A stretch of 33,495 nt of DNA from Porphyromonadaceae bacterium (GCA_007280905.1 QYQM01000020.1:1-33495); one strand, 5' to 3'; shown: positions 8,051 through 17,150, numbered from the stretch's first letter. The notes: generated by a model not told the origin, from the letters alone. Numbers and translations: made by a program.

Positions 8051-8535
8051 CTCCCCCTTCCCCCTCCTTAGGAAAGTCGGGGGTAAGAGAGCTGCAGGAT
8101 ACGGGCACTGAGCGGATTAGTTCCTGAAATTCCCGTGCCCAGGCCCGTTTTATCAGGTCTGATTCGGCTCCAGTCCGGGTTCTTTCGCCAGAATCATATA
8201 TGACAGGGAATCCGGAAGGCCTGTGATGACAGCATCCAATTGCCGGAAGAATTCCTGTGCCAGGATCTGCATCTCGTTCCGGGTTTGTTTTTCACGCAAA
8301 GCCTGGTCGTTCCTGATGCCCCGGAAAGCCAGGAAACCCAGTATCAATCCGGGCAGCACTACTCCCAGGGAATAGTAAAGAATAATCCTTTTTCGTTTAG
8401 TTTCGGGATAGGTTCGTTTTACGATTTAAATTTAGGCCATATTGCAGCAAAGATCAAAATTAAACCTCTGAGGATTGTCAAGGCAATTTGCTGAATTGTG
8501 AAAATGGTGTGAAAGCCGGGCATAGTCTTGACTGT
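8047..8535. other. Intergenic stretch after the nuclease gene
   Basis: Apart from the kinase-like fragment, this stretch holds a C/T-rich segment with an imperfect complement (CTCCCCCTTCCCCCTCC, then CGGGGG near 8078) and a GGGCAC...GTGCCC pair (8103-8108 and 8135-8140). I see no intact gene in it. Confidence 0.5.
8068..8425 (-). pseudogene. Decayed sensor-kinase-like N-terminal fragment
   Basis: Minus-strand codons from 8425 to 8153 read without a stop: RKRIILYYSLGVVLPGLILG is followed by FLAFRGIRNDQALREKQTRN, then EFFRQLDAVITGLPDSLSYM. This resembles the N-terminal inner-membrane helix and start of the sensor region of Bacteroidetes histidine kinases. There is no ATG before a stop at 8426-8428, only an internal GTG at 8359. 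The frame stops at 8153, while the next frame (GLGTGISGTNPLSARILQLS) stays open to 8068, which suggests a frameshift. No kinase domain follows. I read it as a remnant, though a short expressed membrane peptide starting at the GTG cannot be excluded. Confidence 0.45.
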
Positions 8536-10002
8536 TCACCAGATAAAAGTAGCCACAGAGCCACTGTTTAACGTAGCTGTAACCGTTCTTCCTTTAAATT
8601 TAATGTTGAATGATTGCTCCGCATCAGCATCATTTAAAACGATGAGCACTTTCTTACCTTCCGGAGTTTTGAAGGCTACATTCTGCAATTTGGAAGTTAT
8701 GGTGGAGCCTATCCTTACAGAACCTGAGGGTACAAACTTTGATGCATGGGCCATGATGTAATAGGATACATTTCGCACAACATAAGAACTAATCGTAACA
8801 GCTCCTTCACAGGTGTTGCAACCTCCATCTGTATGAGGGTTGTAAGACGGATCGGATGCCAGGTTCCATTCGAGTACATTTTTGCTCCAGTTCCTGGTTG
8901 CCCCAATAATTAAATTCTTTACATGCCAGCGTAAATCCGGGCCAAAATTACCTGGCCCTCCAACATATTGCTCGGTAAAATAAATGTTCTTTTGGGGGTA
9001 GGCTTCATGGACCTGGGATAAAGCACTTATATCTCCGGCATACAAATGAAATGCTGAGCCATCAACATATTGACGGGCATCTGCATCATTGAGAACATTG
9101 ATCGGATACTCCGGATGATCGCAATTATGGTCGTAAAGGATAATTTTATTCGTCAAACCAGCCGATTGAAATGCCGGTCCCAAATTACTTTTTATGAATG
9201 CAGCCTGTTCCCCTGACGACATCTCCATGCTAGGGTTGTTATTGGGGTTAAGGGGCTCATTCTGAATGGTTATGGCATCAATGCGTATGCCTTCGGCCTG
9301 TATTCCCTGAATATATTTCACCAGGTACCGGGCATAGGCATCATAATATTCCGGCAGCAGTCTGCCTCCTATTGTGCTTTTGTTGGTTTTCATCCAGGCA
9401 GGAGCCGACCATGGTGATCCAAGTATTTTAATATCAGGATTTTGCAAAATGACTTGTTTTAAGACAGGAATCAAATCAGCTTTATCGTTGTCGAGACTGA
9501 AATGTGTCAGATCATTATCTGTCTGGCCGTCAGGCATATCATCATAGGAAAAAACAGAAGCATTCAGATCGGAGGAACCGATGCTAATCCTTAAGTAACT
9601 AATGCCGATGCAGGCGCTGTCAGTTGAGAAAAGTTCTTTAATTAATGCATCGCGGATGGCAGCTGGTAACTTTTTTATGAGCCAGGCGCTGCCGCCGGTC
9701 AATGTACAGCCAAAGCCATCAATAGACTGATAGGTAAGTGCGGTGTCAACTTCGATAGAGGGATACTGGTTGGGGGTCGTATTAAAGAGCAATTTCACAT
9801 CCGGTTTTTCTAATAAAAAGGACTTATCCGCTGTTGTCAGCCAAAAAACAACATCAGTTTTATCCTTTGCACTATTGCCGGTTGTATCTGAAGGATTACC
9901 ATTATCAGGAACTACCTCATTATTCTTACAGCTAAAAGCGAAATTTAAACCTGCAAGAAGGAACAGGGCTCCAAACAGGTAGATTAAAAGGTTTTTTTTC
10001 AT
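8536..10002 (-). CDS. GH30-family glycoside hydrolase, lipoprotein
   Basis: A 488-residue glycosidase. The N-terminus is a lipoprotein signal (lipid cysteine C25 in FAFSC) with a polar linker to about residue 50. The catalytic barrel carries YQSIDGFGCTLTGGSAW (91-107), typical of GH30, then WSAPAWMKTN near 198-207. The acid/base glutamate is E249 in TIQNEP and the nucleophile is E344 in YFTEQY. The C-terminal beta-sandwich (about 405-488) is normal for GH30. Known activities of GH30 include beta-glucosidase, beta-1,6-glucanase, glucosylceramidase and xylanase; subfamilies 1 or 3 look most likely. It is the last gene of the SusC/SusD operon, so it most likely cuts the polymer at the cell surface or in the periplasm. 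Both catalytic residues are present. Confidence 0.92.
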   Translation of the reverse strand: MKKNLLIYLFGALFLLAGLNFAFSCKNNEVVPDNGNPSDTTGNSAKDKTDVVFWLTTADKSFLLEKPDVKLLFNTTPNQYPSIEVDTALTYQSIDGFGCTLTGGSAWLIKKLPAAIRDALIKELFSTDSACIGISYLRISIGSSDLNASVFSYDDMPDGQTDNDLTHFSLDNDKADLIPVLKQVILQNPDIKILGSPWSAPAWMKTNKSTIGGRLLPEYYDAYARYLVKYIQGIQAEGIRIDAITIQNEPLNPNNNPSMEMSSGEQAAFIKSNLGPAFQSAGLTNKIILYDHNCDHPEYPINVLNDADARQYVDGSAFHLYAGDISALSQVHEAYPQKNIYFTEQYVGGPGNFGPDLRWHVKNLIIGATRNWSKNVLEWNLASDPSYNPHTDGGCNTCEGAVTISSYVVRNVSYYIMAHASKFVPSGSVRIGSTITSKLQNVAFKTPEGKKVLIVLNDADAEQSFNIKFKGRTVTATLNSGSVATFIW

Positions 10003-10109
10003 AATGATATCGCTTCCTTAACCATTTAACTGATTATCTGCTTCATACAAGTAAAAAGTAATATCGTTCAGTATATCATACTATATATTGCCAGATGAGA
10101 AAATTAACC

Positions 10110-10216
10110 ACAATAGACACATTAGGTCACAATAGTATTCTCTTGGTAATGTGGTATAAAGTTAAGTTAACTTTGCTATTCGTACATCTATTGTGAACTA
10201 TTGTGCCTAATGTGGT
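10110..10216. repeat. Large inverted repeat of CACAATAG/CACATTAGG words
   Basis: The left arm 10118-10136 (CACATTAGGTCACAATAGT) is complementary to 10197-10214 (ACTATTGTGCCTAATGTG) with a single-base bulge. Each arm also carries a second CACAATAG unit, at 10110-10117 and 10188-10195. The spacer is about 60 bp. It lies between GH30 and the upstream gene's terminator. Confidence 0.7.
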
Positions 10217-10225
10217 AAAAAAACA

Positions 10226-10254
10226 AAAAAAGCTCCCTGCGTGGGAGCTTTTTT
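10226..10254 (-). terminator. Intrinsic terminator after the T9SS-sorted protein gene
   Basis: AGCTCCC (10231-10237) and GGGAGCT (10243-10249) form a 7 bp stem with a TGCGT loop, extended by A/T pairs and flanked by an A tract on one side and a T tract on the other. It lies about 18 bp past the stop of the minus-strand gene ending at 10272, so GH30 may need read-through or its own promoter. Confidence 0.8.
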
Positions 10255-10271
10255 AACGACCAAAACCAGTC

Positions 10272-11858
10272 TTAGTTTTTTATCAGTTTCTGTGTCTGCA
10301 GCCTTTTGCCATCTTTACCCACAAAGGTAATGAAGTACATTCCGCTGCTCAGGGCTGAAGTGTTGATAGTTTGGTTGCCTGTGTTGCTTAAAGTATAAAT
10401 GCCAACAACCTTTCCAAGCGTTGATGTAATGATTACACTGCGTATTTCTGCAGTTGAGTTGATGTTTAATTCGTTACTAAAGGGGTTGGGATAAATCTGA
10501 ATTTTTCCTGCCAGTGAAATTTCAGGTACTGAGAGAACAACACCTTGCACACCCCAGGTATAAATTAAGTAGACGTTACCGGCAATATTGTAGGTCCTGT
10601 CGCCACCGGGTGCGGGATCACCGTTATTCCAGCTTGCTCCTTTAAAGAATTTGAAAGCAATAAGTCCGTCAGCTAAATGCATGGTTATTTTGTAAATACC
10701 ATCGCCGTCCGGGTCAAACATTTCATTATTAAGATTGGTCCCGGGTTCCATCCAGGTACCGTGAATCCCTCCGATAGCACCGGAAATAAATACCCGATCT
10801 CCCGCAACCACGCCTGCCGGATTCATATCAACAGCGATTATCTGTTCCGGAGGATTCATTGGATTAGGATCGTTGTTCAGGATAATGTCATCGAAATAGA
10901 TATCGATATCCTCAGTAAGGTTCACCGGATCTGCAAAGTCAGGCATGAATACAATGGTGGGATAAGTACCGGTTTTTGCTGAGAAGTCGAAAACATAATC
11001 TGCCCAGGCATTGGTAGTTGTTTGTGCATTGGTTGATGCAACTTCCAGCGTACCTGCTGCACCGGCTTCTATCTTGAATTTAACCGGGCTGATACGTGGT
11101 TTCCATGCTTTCACGTGCATGTACTTGTTGGTCGTAACATCAACCTGGGTACCTGAATAAAAACCACCCCAGGGAATACCATTTTGAGCGCGGTGGAATT
11201 TGATGACATAGTCGCTCAGGTTCACACCGGATTTGTCGGGATTGGGAACAAGTCTGAAGTTACTCAGGTCTGTTGCACCGCTTGTCATAATATTCAGTGG
11301 AATATATTCATAATCTTCCATTACCTGAACAGGTGCGCTTCCCGGGTTCGGATCGTTGTTGATTGTAAGATCATCAAAATAGATTGTGATGTAATCCGTA
11401 AGAGTCACAGGATCTTCAAAGTCGGGCATGAAAACGATTTTTGTGTATTCGCCCGTTGCTGCAGGAAATTCAAATACCAGTTCTTCCCAGGCAGCTACAA
11501 GGGTCTGGGGGTTAATAGATGCGACTTCGAAATTTGGATTTTCGAACTTAAAATGAACCGGGGTGATTCTTGGTTTCCACACTTTTACGTGCACAAACTT
11601 GTTCGTGGTTAAATCAACAGGAGTTGGCAGGGTTGCATAAAAGCCTCCCCAGGGATCGCCCTTTCCGCGCACGAATTTTACCACATTAACACTGGTATTG
11701 ATTCCACCAGGAAAGGGATTGGGAACAACAGTGAGCGAACCGTTGTCTCCGGCGGCCATCAGGTTCATTTTCAGGCTTTCGAAGTTCTCAATGGTTTGAG
11801 CCATTGTCAGACCAGCGAAAGTGAGCATCATCATTAAAACGAGTGTAAATTTCTTCAT
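10272..11858 (-). CDS. Secreted repeat protein with type IX sorting domain, putative surface glycan-binding protein
   Basis: A 528-residue secreted protein. It has a signal peptide (residues 1-20, cut after TMA), two tandem homologous beta-sandwich-like modules (about 24-172 and 180-332), a third module (about 340-440) and a C-terminal T9SS type A sorting domain (about 452-528, with IYPNPFSNELNI and ending LQTQKLIKN). The two repeats share VDLTTNKFVHVKVWKPRITP or VDVTTNKYMHVKAWKPRISP, PWGGFY, IVFMPDF and YFDD. The third module (FDPDGDGIYKITMHL, FKFFKG, GDRTYNI) resembles small starch- or SusE/F-type binding folds. It lies in the SusE position behind SusC/SusD, so surface glycan capture is the likely role. 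No catalytic motif is visible. The use of a T9SS tail rather than a lipid anchor is notable. Confidence 0.8.
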   Translation of the reverse strand: MKKFTLVLMMMLTFAGLTMAQTIENFESLKMNLMAAGDNGSLTVVPNPFPGGINTSVNVVKFVRGKGDPWGGFYATLPTPVDLTTNKFVHVKVWKPRITPVHFKFENPNFEVASINPQTLVAAWEELVFEFPAATGEYTKIVFMPDFEDPVTLTDYITIYFDDLTINNDPNPGSAPVQVMEDYEYIPLNIMTSGATDLSNFRLVPNPDKSGVNLSDYVIKFHRAQNGIPWGGFYSGTQVDVTTNKYMHVKAWKPRISPVKFKIEAGAAGTLEVASTNAQTTTNAWADYVFDFSAKTGTYPTIVFMPDFADPVNLTEDIDIYFDDIILNNDPNPMNPPEQIIAVDMNPAGVVAGDRVFISGAIGGIHGTWMEPGTNLNNEMFDPDGDGIYKITMHLADGLIAFKFFKGASWNNGDPAPGGDRTYNIAGNVYLIYTWGVQGVVLSVPEISLAGKIQIYPNPFSNELNINSTAEIRSVIITSTLGKVVGIYTLSNTGNQTINTSALSSGMYFITFVGKDGKRLQTQKLIKN

Positions 11859-11977
11859 GTGTAAAAGATTTAAAGTAAATAATTGGTTAACTTCTATAAA
11901 TATAGTTCATTTTTAAATAGCAACGTAATTTCTTTTGAAAGATTTAAAAAGTTACTGTTCAGCAGTTGATCTTATAT

Positions 11978-13462
11978 TTAGTAACCAGGGTTTTGAGTCA
12001 GTTGTGTGTTCTTATCCAGCTCAGCCTGGGGTATTGGCCAGAGTAACTGGTATAGAGCAATTGAATAGCCAAGGTTCACACCATCAACGCCGGTAACATT
12101 ATTCATTACTTCAATAGCTCTGCCGGTGCGTTTGAGATCGTACCAGCGCACTCCTTCAAAAGCAAGTTCGAGCCTTCTTTCCTTTTCGATGGCAAGGTGC
12201 ATGTCTGGCTGAGTGCCCGCAGTTGTATTCGGCAGCGAAACACGGGTTCTTATCTGGTTGACCAATGCTGCTGCACCGGTTAAATCGCCTGTTTCGTTAA
12301 GAGCTTCAGCTTTCAGCAATAATATGTCAGCCAGCCGTATGAAAATATAATTCTGAGGGCTGGGCGAAGTAAAAATACGGTACTTGTTCCCAAAGGGATA
12401 ATTTGTCTGAGGCCAGTGTGGGTCGGACCATTTGCCGGTAACATCAAGGAAAATAATTGAAGAGGCCTTCCGGATATTGTCGTGTTCAGCATCAAAAGCC
12501 GCGACCAGGTCATTGGAAGGGATATTGAATTTCTTCCAATCCAGTCCCCTGAACATGCTGGCACCCCAGTTACCTGAGGAAGCGGTGCCTTCATAGTTTA
12601 TTTCGAAAATGGCTTCAACCGAATTCTCATGTGCATTATCCCAAAGTTGGTCATAATCAGGCAGGAGGCTGTATCCACCGGCAATCACATCGTTACAATA
12701 TTTCAGAACCTTGTTCCAGTCATGCGGATCCTGGGTGGCGTAAACTTTGGCCAGCATAGCATTCGCGGCTCCTTTGGTTATAATGGTTTTATTTGCAGCA
12801 GTTGCTTTTACATTGAGCAAAGCGGTTTCCAGGTCAATAATTATTTGGGCATAAACATCAGTCATAGGAGCTCTTTTAGGAAACAGAATAGGATAGACAT
12901 CGGGCAGAATCGCTGCATTGAATGTTTTAAGTTCTTTCAGCTGCAAAGGAACATCACCCCATAGTTGTACCAGCTGGAAATACATGAAGGCCCTGATAAA
13001 AGAAGCCTCTCCACGAATTTCCTTTCTTCGGTCGGACGTGAGTAACGTATCAGGAACGGAATCCACATTATTAATTACCACGTTTGCCTGGCCAATTATG
13101 TTATATAGATAAGCCCAGTCGCGCTTAACATTTGAGTTGGTCGGACTGATTTTATAGTCGTCAATCTGAAAGTTAGCAGGATTATCGGCTCCTGCATATG
13201 CATCATCGGATTGTGCATCACCATTCACAAAGTAATCAAGTTCAAAATACTCGTTTCTGAAACCGGCATATACTCCTGCCAGTGCAGCTTCAACTGCATT
13301 GGCTGTTTTGTACGTTGGCCCGGTAGAGGTTGTATTTTCAATGGCAATGCCGTTATCTGCAGGTTTCAGATCAAGAAAATCATTAATCTTCCCGCACGAA
13401 TAAAATGGCAATGCAAGAAGTGTTGCTATCAGAAGTTTGAATATGTTTTTCATATGCGTCAT
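11978..13462 (-). CDS. SusD/RagB-family nutrient-binding outer-membrane lipoprotein
   Basis: A 494-residue SusD-like protein that caps the SusC channel and binds the glycan. It has a lipoprotein signal (C23 in FYSC), then FLDLKP, a typical mature SusD start. Helical TPR-like segments include RGEASFIRAFMYFQLVQLWG and the C-terminal FIRLADILLLKAEALNETGD and ERRLELAFEGVRWYDLKRTG, all characteristic of the family. It starts three bases after the SusC stop, so the two are translationally linked. An ATG at 13453 (MKNIF) is an equally possible start and gives a more usual signal peptide. Length is normal. The glycan it binds cannot be read from sequence; the GH30 gene downstream suggests a beta-glucan. 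Confidence 0.93.
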   Translation of the reverse strand: MTHMKNIFKLLIATLLALPFYSCGKINDFLDLKPADNGIAIENTTSTGPTYKTANAVEAALAGVYAGFRNEYFELDYFVNGDAQSDDAYAGADNPANFQIDDYKISPTNSNVKRDWAYLYNIIGQANVVINNVDSVPDTLLTSDRRKEIRGEASFIRAFMYFQLVQLWGDVPLQLKELKTFNAAILPDVYPILFPKRAPMTDVYAQIIIDLETALLNVKATAANKTIITKGAANAMLAKVYATQDPHDWNKVLKYCNDVIAGGYSLLPDYDQLWDNAHENSVEAIFEINYEGTASSGNWGASMFRGLDWKKFNIPSNDLVAAFDAEHDNIRKASSIIFLDVTGKWSDPHWPQTNYPFGNKYRIFTSPSPQNYIFIRLADILLLKAEALNETGDLTGAAALVNQIRTRVSLPNTTAGTQPDMHLAIEKERRLELAFEGVRWYDLKRTGRAIEVMNNVTGVDGVNLGYSIALYQLLWPIPQAELDKNTQLTQNPGY

Positions 13463-13465
13463 TTT

Positions 13466-16396
13466 TTAGAATTCAACATTTAAACCTACAATGATTGATC
13501 TTGCCTGCGGATAGGTTCCATAATCAACCCCTAATGTGGTTGAGCTGCTTCCAAAGGCATTAACTTCAGGATCGAATCCGGTGTAATTGGTAAAAGTCAG
13601 CAGATTTTGTCCGGTGATATAGACAGAAAGATTCTTAACAGCTTTAAAGCGGGCATTGTTCTCAAGCACTTTATAGGAAAGCGTGAGCGATTTTAGCCTG
13701 ACGTAGGATCCATCCTCCACAAAGCGGGAAGAGTTGTTCACATTATTAACACTTCCATTACGAACTGCTCTTGGGATATCGGTGATGGTATTTTCAGACG
13801 TCCACCGGCGCAGAACATCTACTAACTGATTTTTGCTGTCAAACATTCCCTCCAGGTCGATCCGGGTAGCATTATATATGTCATTTCCATAACTCCCCTG
13901 GAAGAATACACTCAGATCAAAGCGCTTGTAGCTGAGCCTATTGGTAAACCCAAAAATAAAGTCGGGTTGTGCATTACCGATAACCGTGCGGTCACCGGGA
14001 TCAAAAATACCGTTGTTATTTAAATCCTTGTATTTGATATCGCCTGTTGCAGGGTCAACTCCTTCTGAAACGTAACCAAAGAAAGAGCCAAGCGGTAAGC
14101 CGGCTTTTACAATGGAAACATCCTGGTTATTGCTATAGATCCCACCATAGTAATAAACGTTGGTATATTTCAAGGCAGTTACCTTATTCCGGTTGAACGA
14201 CATATTGAAATCAGTGAGCCATTTCCACTTCTTGTCGACATTAACGGTGTTGATGCCAAACTCAATACCCCTGTTTTCAATGTCACCGGCATTTGTCTGG
14301 ATACTGGTGATAGGCAAAGTGTTGGAAAGCTGAACATTCAGCAGCACATCAGTGGTTTTTTTAATGTAGGCATCGAAATTCAGTACAATCCGGGTTTTGA
14401 ACATACTAACATCGAAGCCTATGTTTGTTTGGGTAGTAGTTTCCCATTTAAGGTCAGGGTTTGAATAGGTTATTTGCGTAGCACCCGGACCGGCTAATGG
14501 ATTCTTGGGTGTACGTCGCGTATACGAAATTAATCCGTAGCTTGCATAGTTGGAAATGCCTTCCTGGTTACCATTTTTACCCCAGCCACCGCGAATCTTC
14601 AGGTCATCGATAAAAGTCAGGTTTCGCATAAACTTCTCGGAAGAAAGGCGCCATCCTGCCGAGAAGGAAGGGAAAGATCCCCATTTATTGGCAAGTTTGG
14701 ATGAAGCATCACGACGGACAGTTGCAGTAAGGTAATATTTACGGTTGAAGTCATAGGTGGCCCGGGCGAAAAATGATGCCAGCGCCCATTCCTGTCTTGA
14801 AGTGCCGCCGGAGATAATGTTTGCAGCCCATAATGTCCTGACTAAAGTATCAGCGGGGAAATCATTACCGGAAAGGTAGGAATCGTTGCCTGTAAATTTT
14901 TGGACACTGCTGCCGGCAAGCCCGGTAAAATTGTGCTTGCCAAACGTGCGGGTATAGTCCAGCGTATTATCCCACATCCAGGAATTGCTGTCATACTTAT
15001 CAGAGTAACCGATGCCGTTTTGCTTGCGTCCATAATTGGTAGTGACGCGATCGAGGTAGTAATCCATCTGATGACTGTTTACATCAATACCAAATCTGGA
15101 TTTGAATAACAGCCCTTTGATAATTCCAGCTTCAGCATTTATACTTCCAAACAACTGATTATCAATTTCTTTCTGGTCAGGGCCGTTCATATAAGCAATA
15201 GGATTTTCCCACGAGGGCTGGAAGGGATTAGGGTCGTACCAGCCACTGGAATCGTTTTTAAAAACATGCAGGAAGGGAGGCGTGTTAAGTGTACTCATGA
15301 TCACACCTCCTCGGCCGGAACTGGCATTATCAGGTGTATCTTTAGTTTTAAGATTCAGCACACTGATGCTGGTTCCTATTTTTAGCCAGGGCTTTATTTC
15401 GTTGTCAAGGTTAACCCGAACACTATATCTGTCGAAACGGGCTGGTTTAACAATACCCTGGTCGCTAAGATAACCACCGGATACAAAATATCTTGATTTA
15501 TCATTACCACCGGAAACTGATAATTGATACGATTGATAATAGCCTGTACCAAAAACCAGGTCACTCCAGTTCGTATAATCAGTGTAGGTAGTATCCAGGG
15601 TTGCGCCGGTAATCTCTTTCATCAATTTCCGGTATTCATCGGTGTTCAGAACCTCTATGGGTTTCCTGAGTTTTGATGTGCCAAAATAGGTATTATAGCT
15701 GATTACCGGAGCATTTTCCTTTCCCCTCTTGGTAGTAATAAGCACAACGCCATTTGCAGCCCGGGCACCATAAATGGCTGCTGAAGAAGCATCCTTCAGC
15801 ACACTCATTGAAGAGATATCAGTTGGGCTCAATCCCTTGATATCAGTTGTTGGAACGCCATCCACCACATACAGCGGTTCATTTCCTGCCAGTACAGATG
15901 TAGCTCCGCGAACTCGCACAGTAAGGCTTTCTCCCGGTTTCCCCGAAGTTTGTGTTACCTGAACACCAGCTGCTTTTCCTTGCAGCGCTTGTACGGCAGA
16001 AACAATTGGTCTGTCTTTAATTTCCTTTTCGCTCACAGTTGATACTGCAGTTGTAAGGTCCATTTTCTTTTGAGAACCATAGCCAATAACGACAATCTCG
16101 TTGAGAAGTCTGACGTCTTCCAGTAAAACCACATTAATGACTGATTGATTTGTAACAGGAATTTCCTGGGTCACAAACCCAACATACCTGAATACTAAAA
16201 CACCTCCGCTTACCGAAATCTGGTAACTTCCATCTACATTAGTGATAGTACCGTTGATAGTGCCTTTGATTTGTATAGTAACACCAGGTAGCCCGATGCC
16301 ACCTGCATCCGTTACTTTTCCGGTGATTGTCCCGTTTTGTGCAAAAACTGAAACGAAAAGTGTAGAAAGAATAAGTAGCGTAAAGATTTTTTTCAT
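13466..16396 (-). CDS. SusC/RagA-family TonB-dependent outer-membrane transporter
   Basis: A 976-residue TonB-linked outer-membrane protein importing oligosaccharides. It has a signal peptide (1-19), an N-terminal CarboxypepD-regulatory-like domain (about 22-95, GTITGKVTDAGGIGLPGVTI), a TonB-box-like segment LNEIVVIGYG (98-107), a plug domain (about 110-230) with the SusC hallmark LYVVDGVPT (175-183), and a beta-barrel ending in aromatic/charged strand residues (VEF). There is no anti-sigma STN domain, so regulation does not run through an ECF sigma/anti-sigma pair encoded here. It is the first gene of the SusC-SusD-binding protein-GH30 operon. An inverted repeat, TTTGTTG-N7-CAACAAA, lies about 50 bp upstream. 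Length is normal for the family. Confidence 0.95.
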   Translation of the reverse strand: MKKIFTLLILSTLFVSVFAQNGTITGKVTDAGGIGLPGVTIQIKGTINGTITNVDGSYQISVSGGVLVFRYVGFVTQEIPVTNQSVINVVLLEDVRLLNEIVVIGYGSQKKMDLTTAVSTVSEKEIKDRPIVSAVQALQGKAAGVQVTQTSGKPGESLTVRVRGATSVLAGNEPLYVVDGVPTTDIKGLSPTDISSMSVLKDASSAAIYGARAANGVVLITTKRGKENAPVISYNTYFGTSKLRKPIEVLNTDEYRKLMKEITGATLDTTYTDYTNWSDLVFGTGYYQSYQLSVSGGNDKSRYFVSGGYLSDQGIVKPARFDRYSVRVNLDNEIKPWLKIGTSISVLNLKTKDTPDNASSGRGGVIMSTLNTPPFLHVFKNDSSGWYDPNPFQPSWENPIAYMNGPDQKEIDNQLFGSINAEAGIIKGLLFKSRFGIDVNSHQMDYYLDRVTTNYGRKQNGIGYSDKYDSNSWMWDNTLDYTRTFGKHNFTGLAGSSVQKFTGNDSYLSGNDFPADTLVRTLWAANIISGGTSRQEWALASFFARATYDFNRKYYLTATVRRDASSKLANKWGSFPSFSAGWRLSSEKFMRNLTFIDDLKIRGGWGKNGNQEGISNYASYGLISYTRRTPKNPLAGPGATQITYSNPDLKWETTTQTNIGFDVSMFKTRIVLNFDAYIKKTTDVLLNVQLSNTLPITSIQTNAGDIENRGIEFGINTVNVDKKWKWLTDFNMSFNRNKVTALKYTNVYYYGGIYSNNQDVSIVKAGLPLGSFFGYVSEGVDPATGDIKYKDLNNNGIFDPGDRTVIGNAQPDFIFGFTNRLSYKRFDLSVFFQGSYGNDIYNATRIDLEGMFDSKNQLVDVLRRWTSENTITDIPRAVRNGSVNNVNNSSRFVEDGSYVRLKSLTLSYKVLENNARFKAVKNLSVYITGQNLLTFTNYTGFDPEVNAFGSSSTTLGVDYGTYPQARSIIVGLNVEF

Positions 16397-16445
16397 AGCC
16401 GGATGGTTTAAGTGATGAATTCAAGACACAAAAACAACTTTTCGA

Positions 16446-16466
16446 TTTGTTGAAATTAGCAACAAA
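16446..16466. promoter_or_regulatory. Operator-like inverted repeat upstream of susC
   Basis: TTTGTTG (16446-16452) and CAACAAA (16460-16466) form a 7 bp palindrome with a 7 bp spacer, 50-70 bp before the SusC start. It may be a binding site for the PUL regulator, which is not encoded in the window. Confidence 0.3.
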
Positions 16467-16663
16467 AATTCAATTGGAGTTGAAAATCCCAATGTTTTTT
16501 GCTCTGTTACTTAGCTTGTTTTGTACATAATGGATTTGTTGATTAGTAATTTTTGCTGAATTATTTGAGAACTATTTTCTTTGTAAGGATTATTCCTTCG
16601 CTGAATTCGTAAGTTAATTTGTTATCAGAAAAATATATCAAGATACACTGTGCTGTTCGGTTA

Positions 16664-16876
16664 TTAGTCCCACAAACTCAATTGGGTAGAAAAACCGGAA
16701 TCTTGCTGGTTCAATTTTCTCGACTCGGGTATCAGAACTTGAGAAAAATCCCCATAGATCCGCCAGTCTCGCAGTTCATTGGCATCAGCCAGGGTTGAAT
16801 GCGGTACTTTTTTCTTGTTACCGGAATGATAGAACTTAATGGAAACGGCGTCGAAACAATCGATTTCAAATCGCAA
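16664..16876 (-). pseudogene. IS4-family transposase remnant (N-terminal part)
   Basis: The minus-strand frame gives about 70 residues including IKFYHSGNKKK, STLADANELRDWRIYGDFSQ and VLIPESRKL. Intact IS4-family transposases of Bacteroidetes have a matching stretch (YHSG...STLADANE.RDWRIY.DF.QVLI..ARKLY) about a fifth to a third of the way in. The reading frame ends before the DDE catalytic core. The rest of the element and its ends are not recognisable, so this is a decayed fragment. Confidence 0.75.
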
Positions 16877-17150
16877 AAACGCTGAACACTGTTAAACTAT
16901 CATTATATCAAGTAGTTGTAACTATTTTAAAACTCAACAACCGGACAGCACTGTTAGTTAAACCTGATTATTTGCGTTTCTAATGCTACTGCCGCCATAA
17001 TCAGGAGCGTGAACCGGAGATTTTTTTCATGGGTGCTCTATTATAGTCTAAATGTAATTCTTTTGCCGGAATTTTTACATTCTAAAACGGACTAGCCTAT
17101 TACATATCCACTGTTGCGCCTCGTTATACTAAATTGCTAATCCAGGAAAA

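Larger units (their letters stand above)
16397..17150. other. 754 bp intergenic stretch upstream of the PUL
   Basis: It contains the susC leader, the IS4-transposase remnant and an inverted repeat CCTGATTAT (16963-16971) / ATAATCAGG (16997-17005). No intact gene is visible. The AT-rich part from 16880 to 17100 looks non-coding and may be degraded transposon DNA or the 3' region of the FMN/porin operon. Confidence 0.5.

Noticed and set aside
11184-11612. Plus-strand 142-codon frame
   Set aside because: It is antisense to the duplicated modules of the T9SS-sorted protein, and the repeat pattern comes from that gene.
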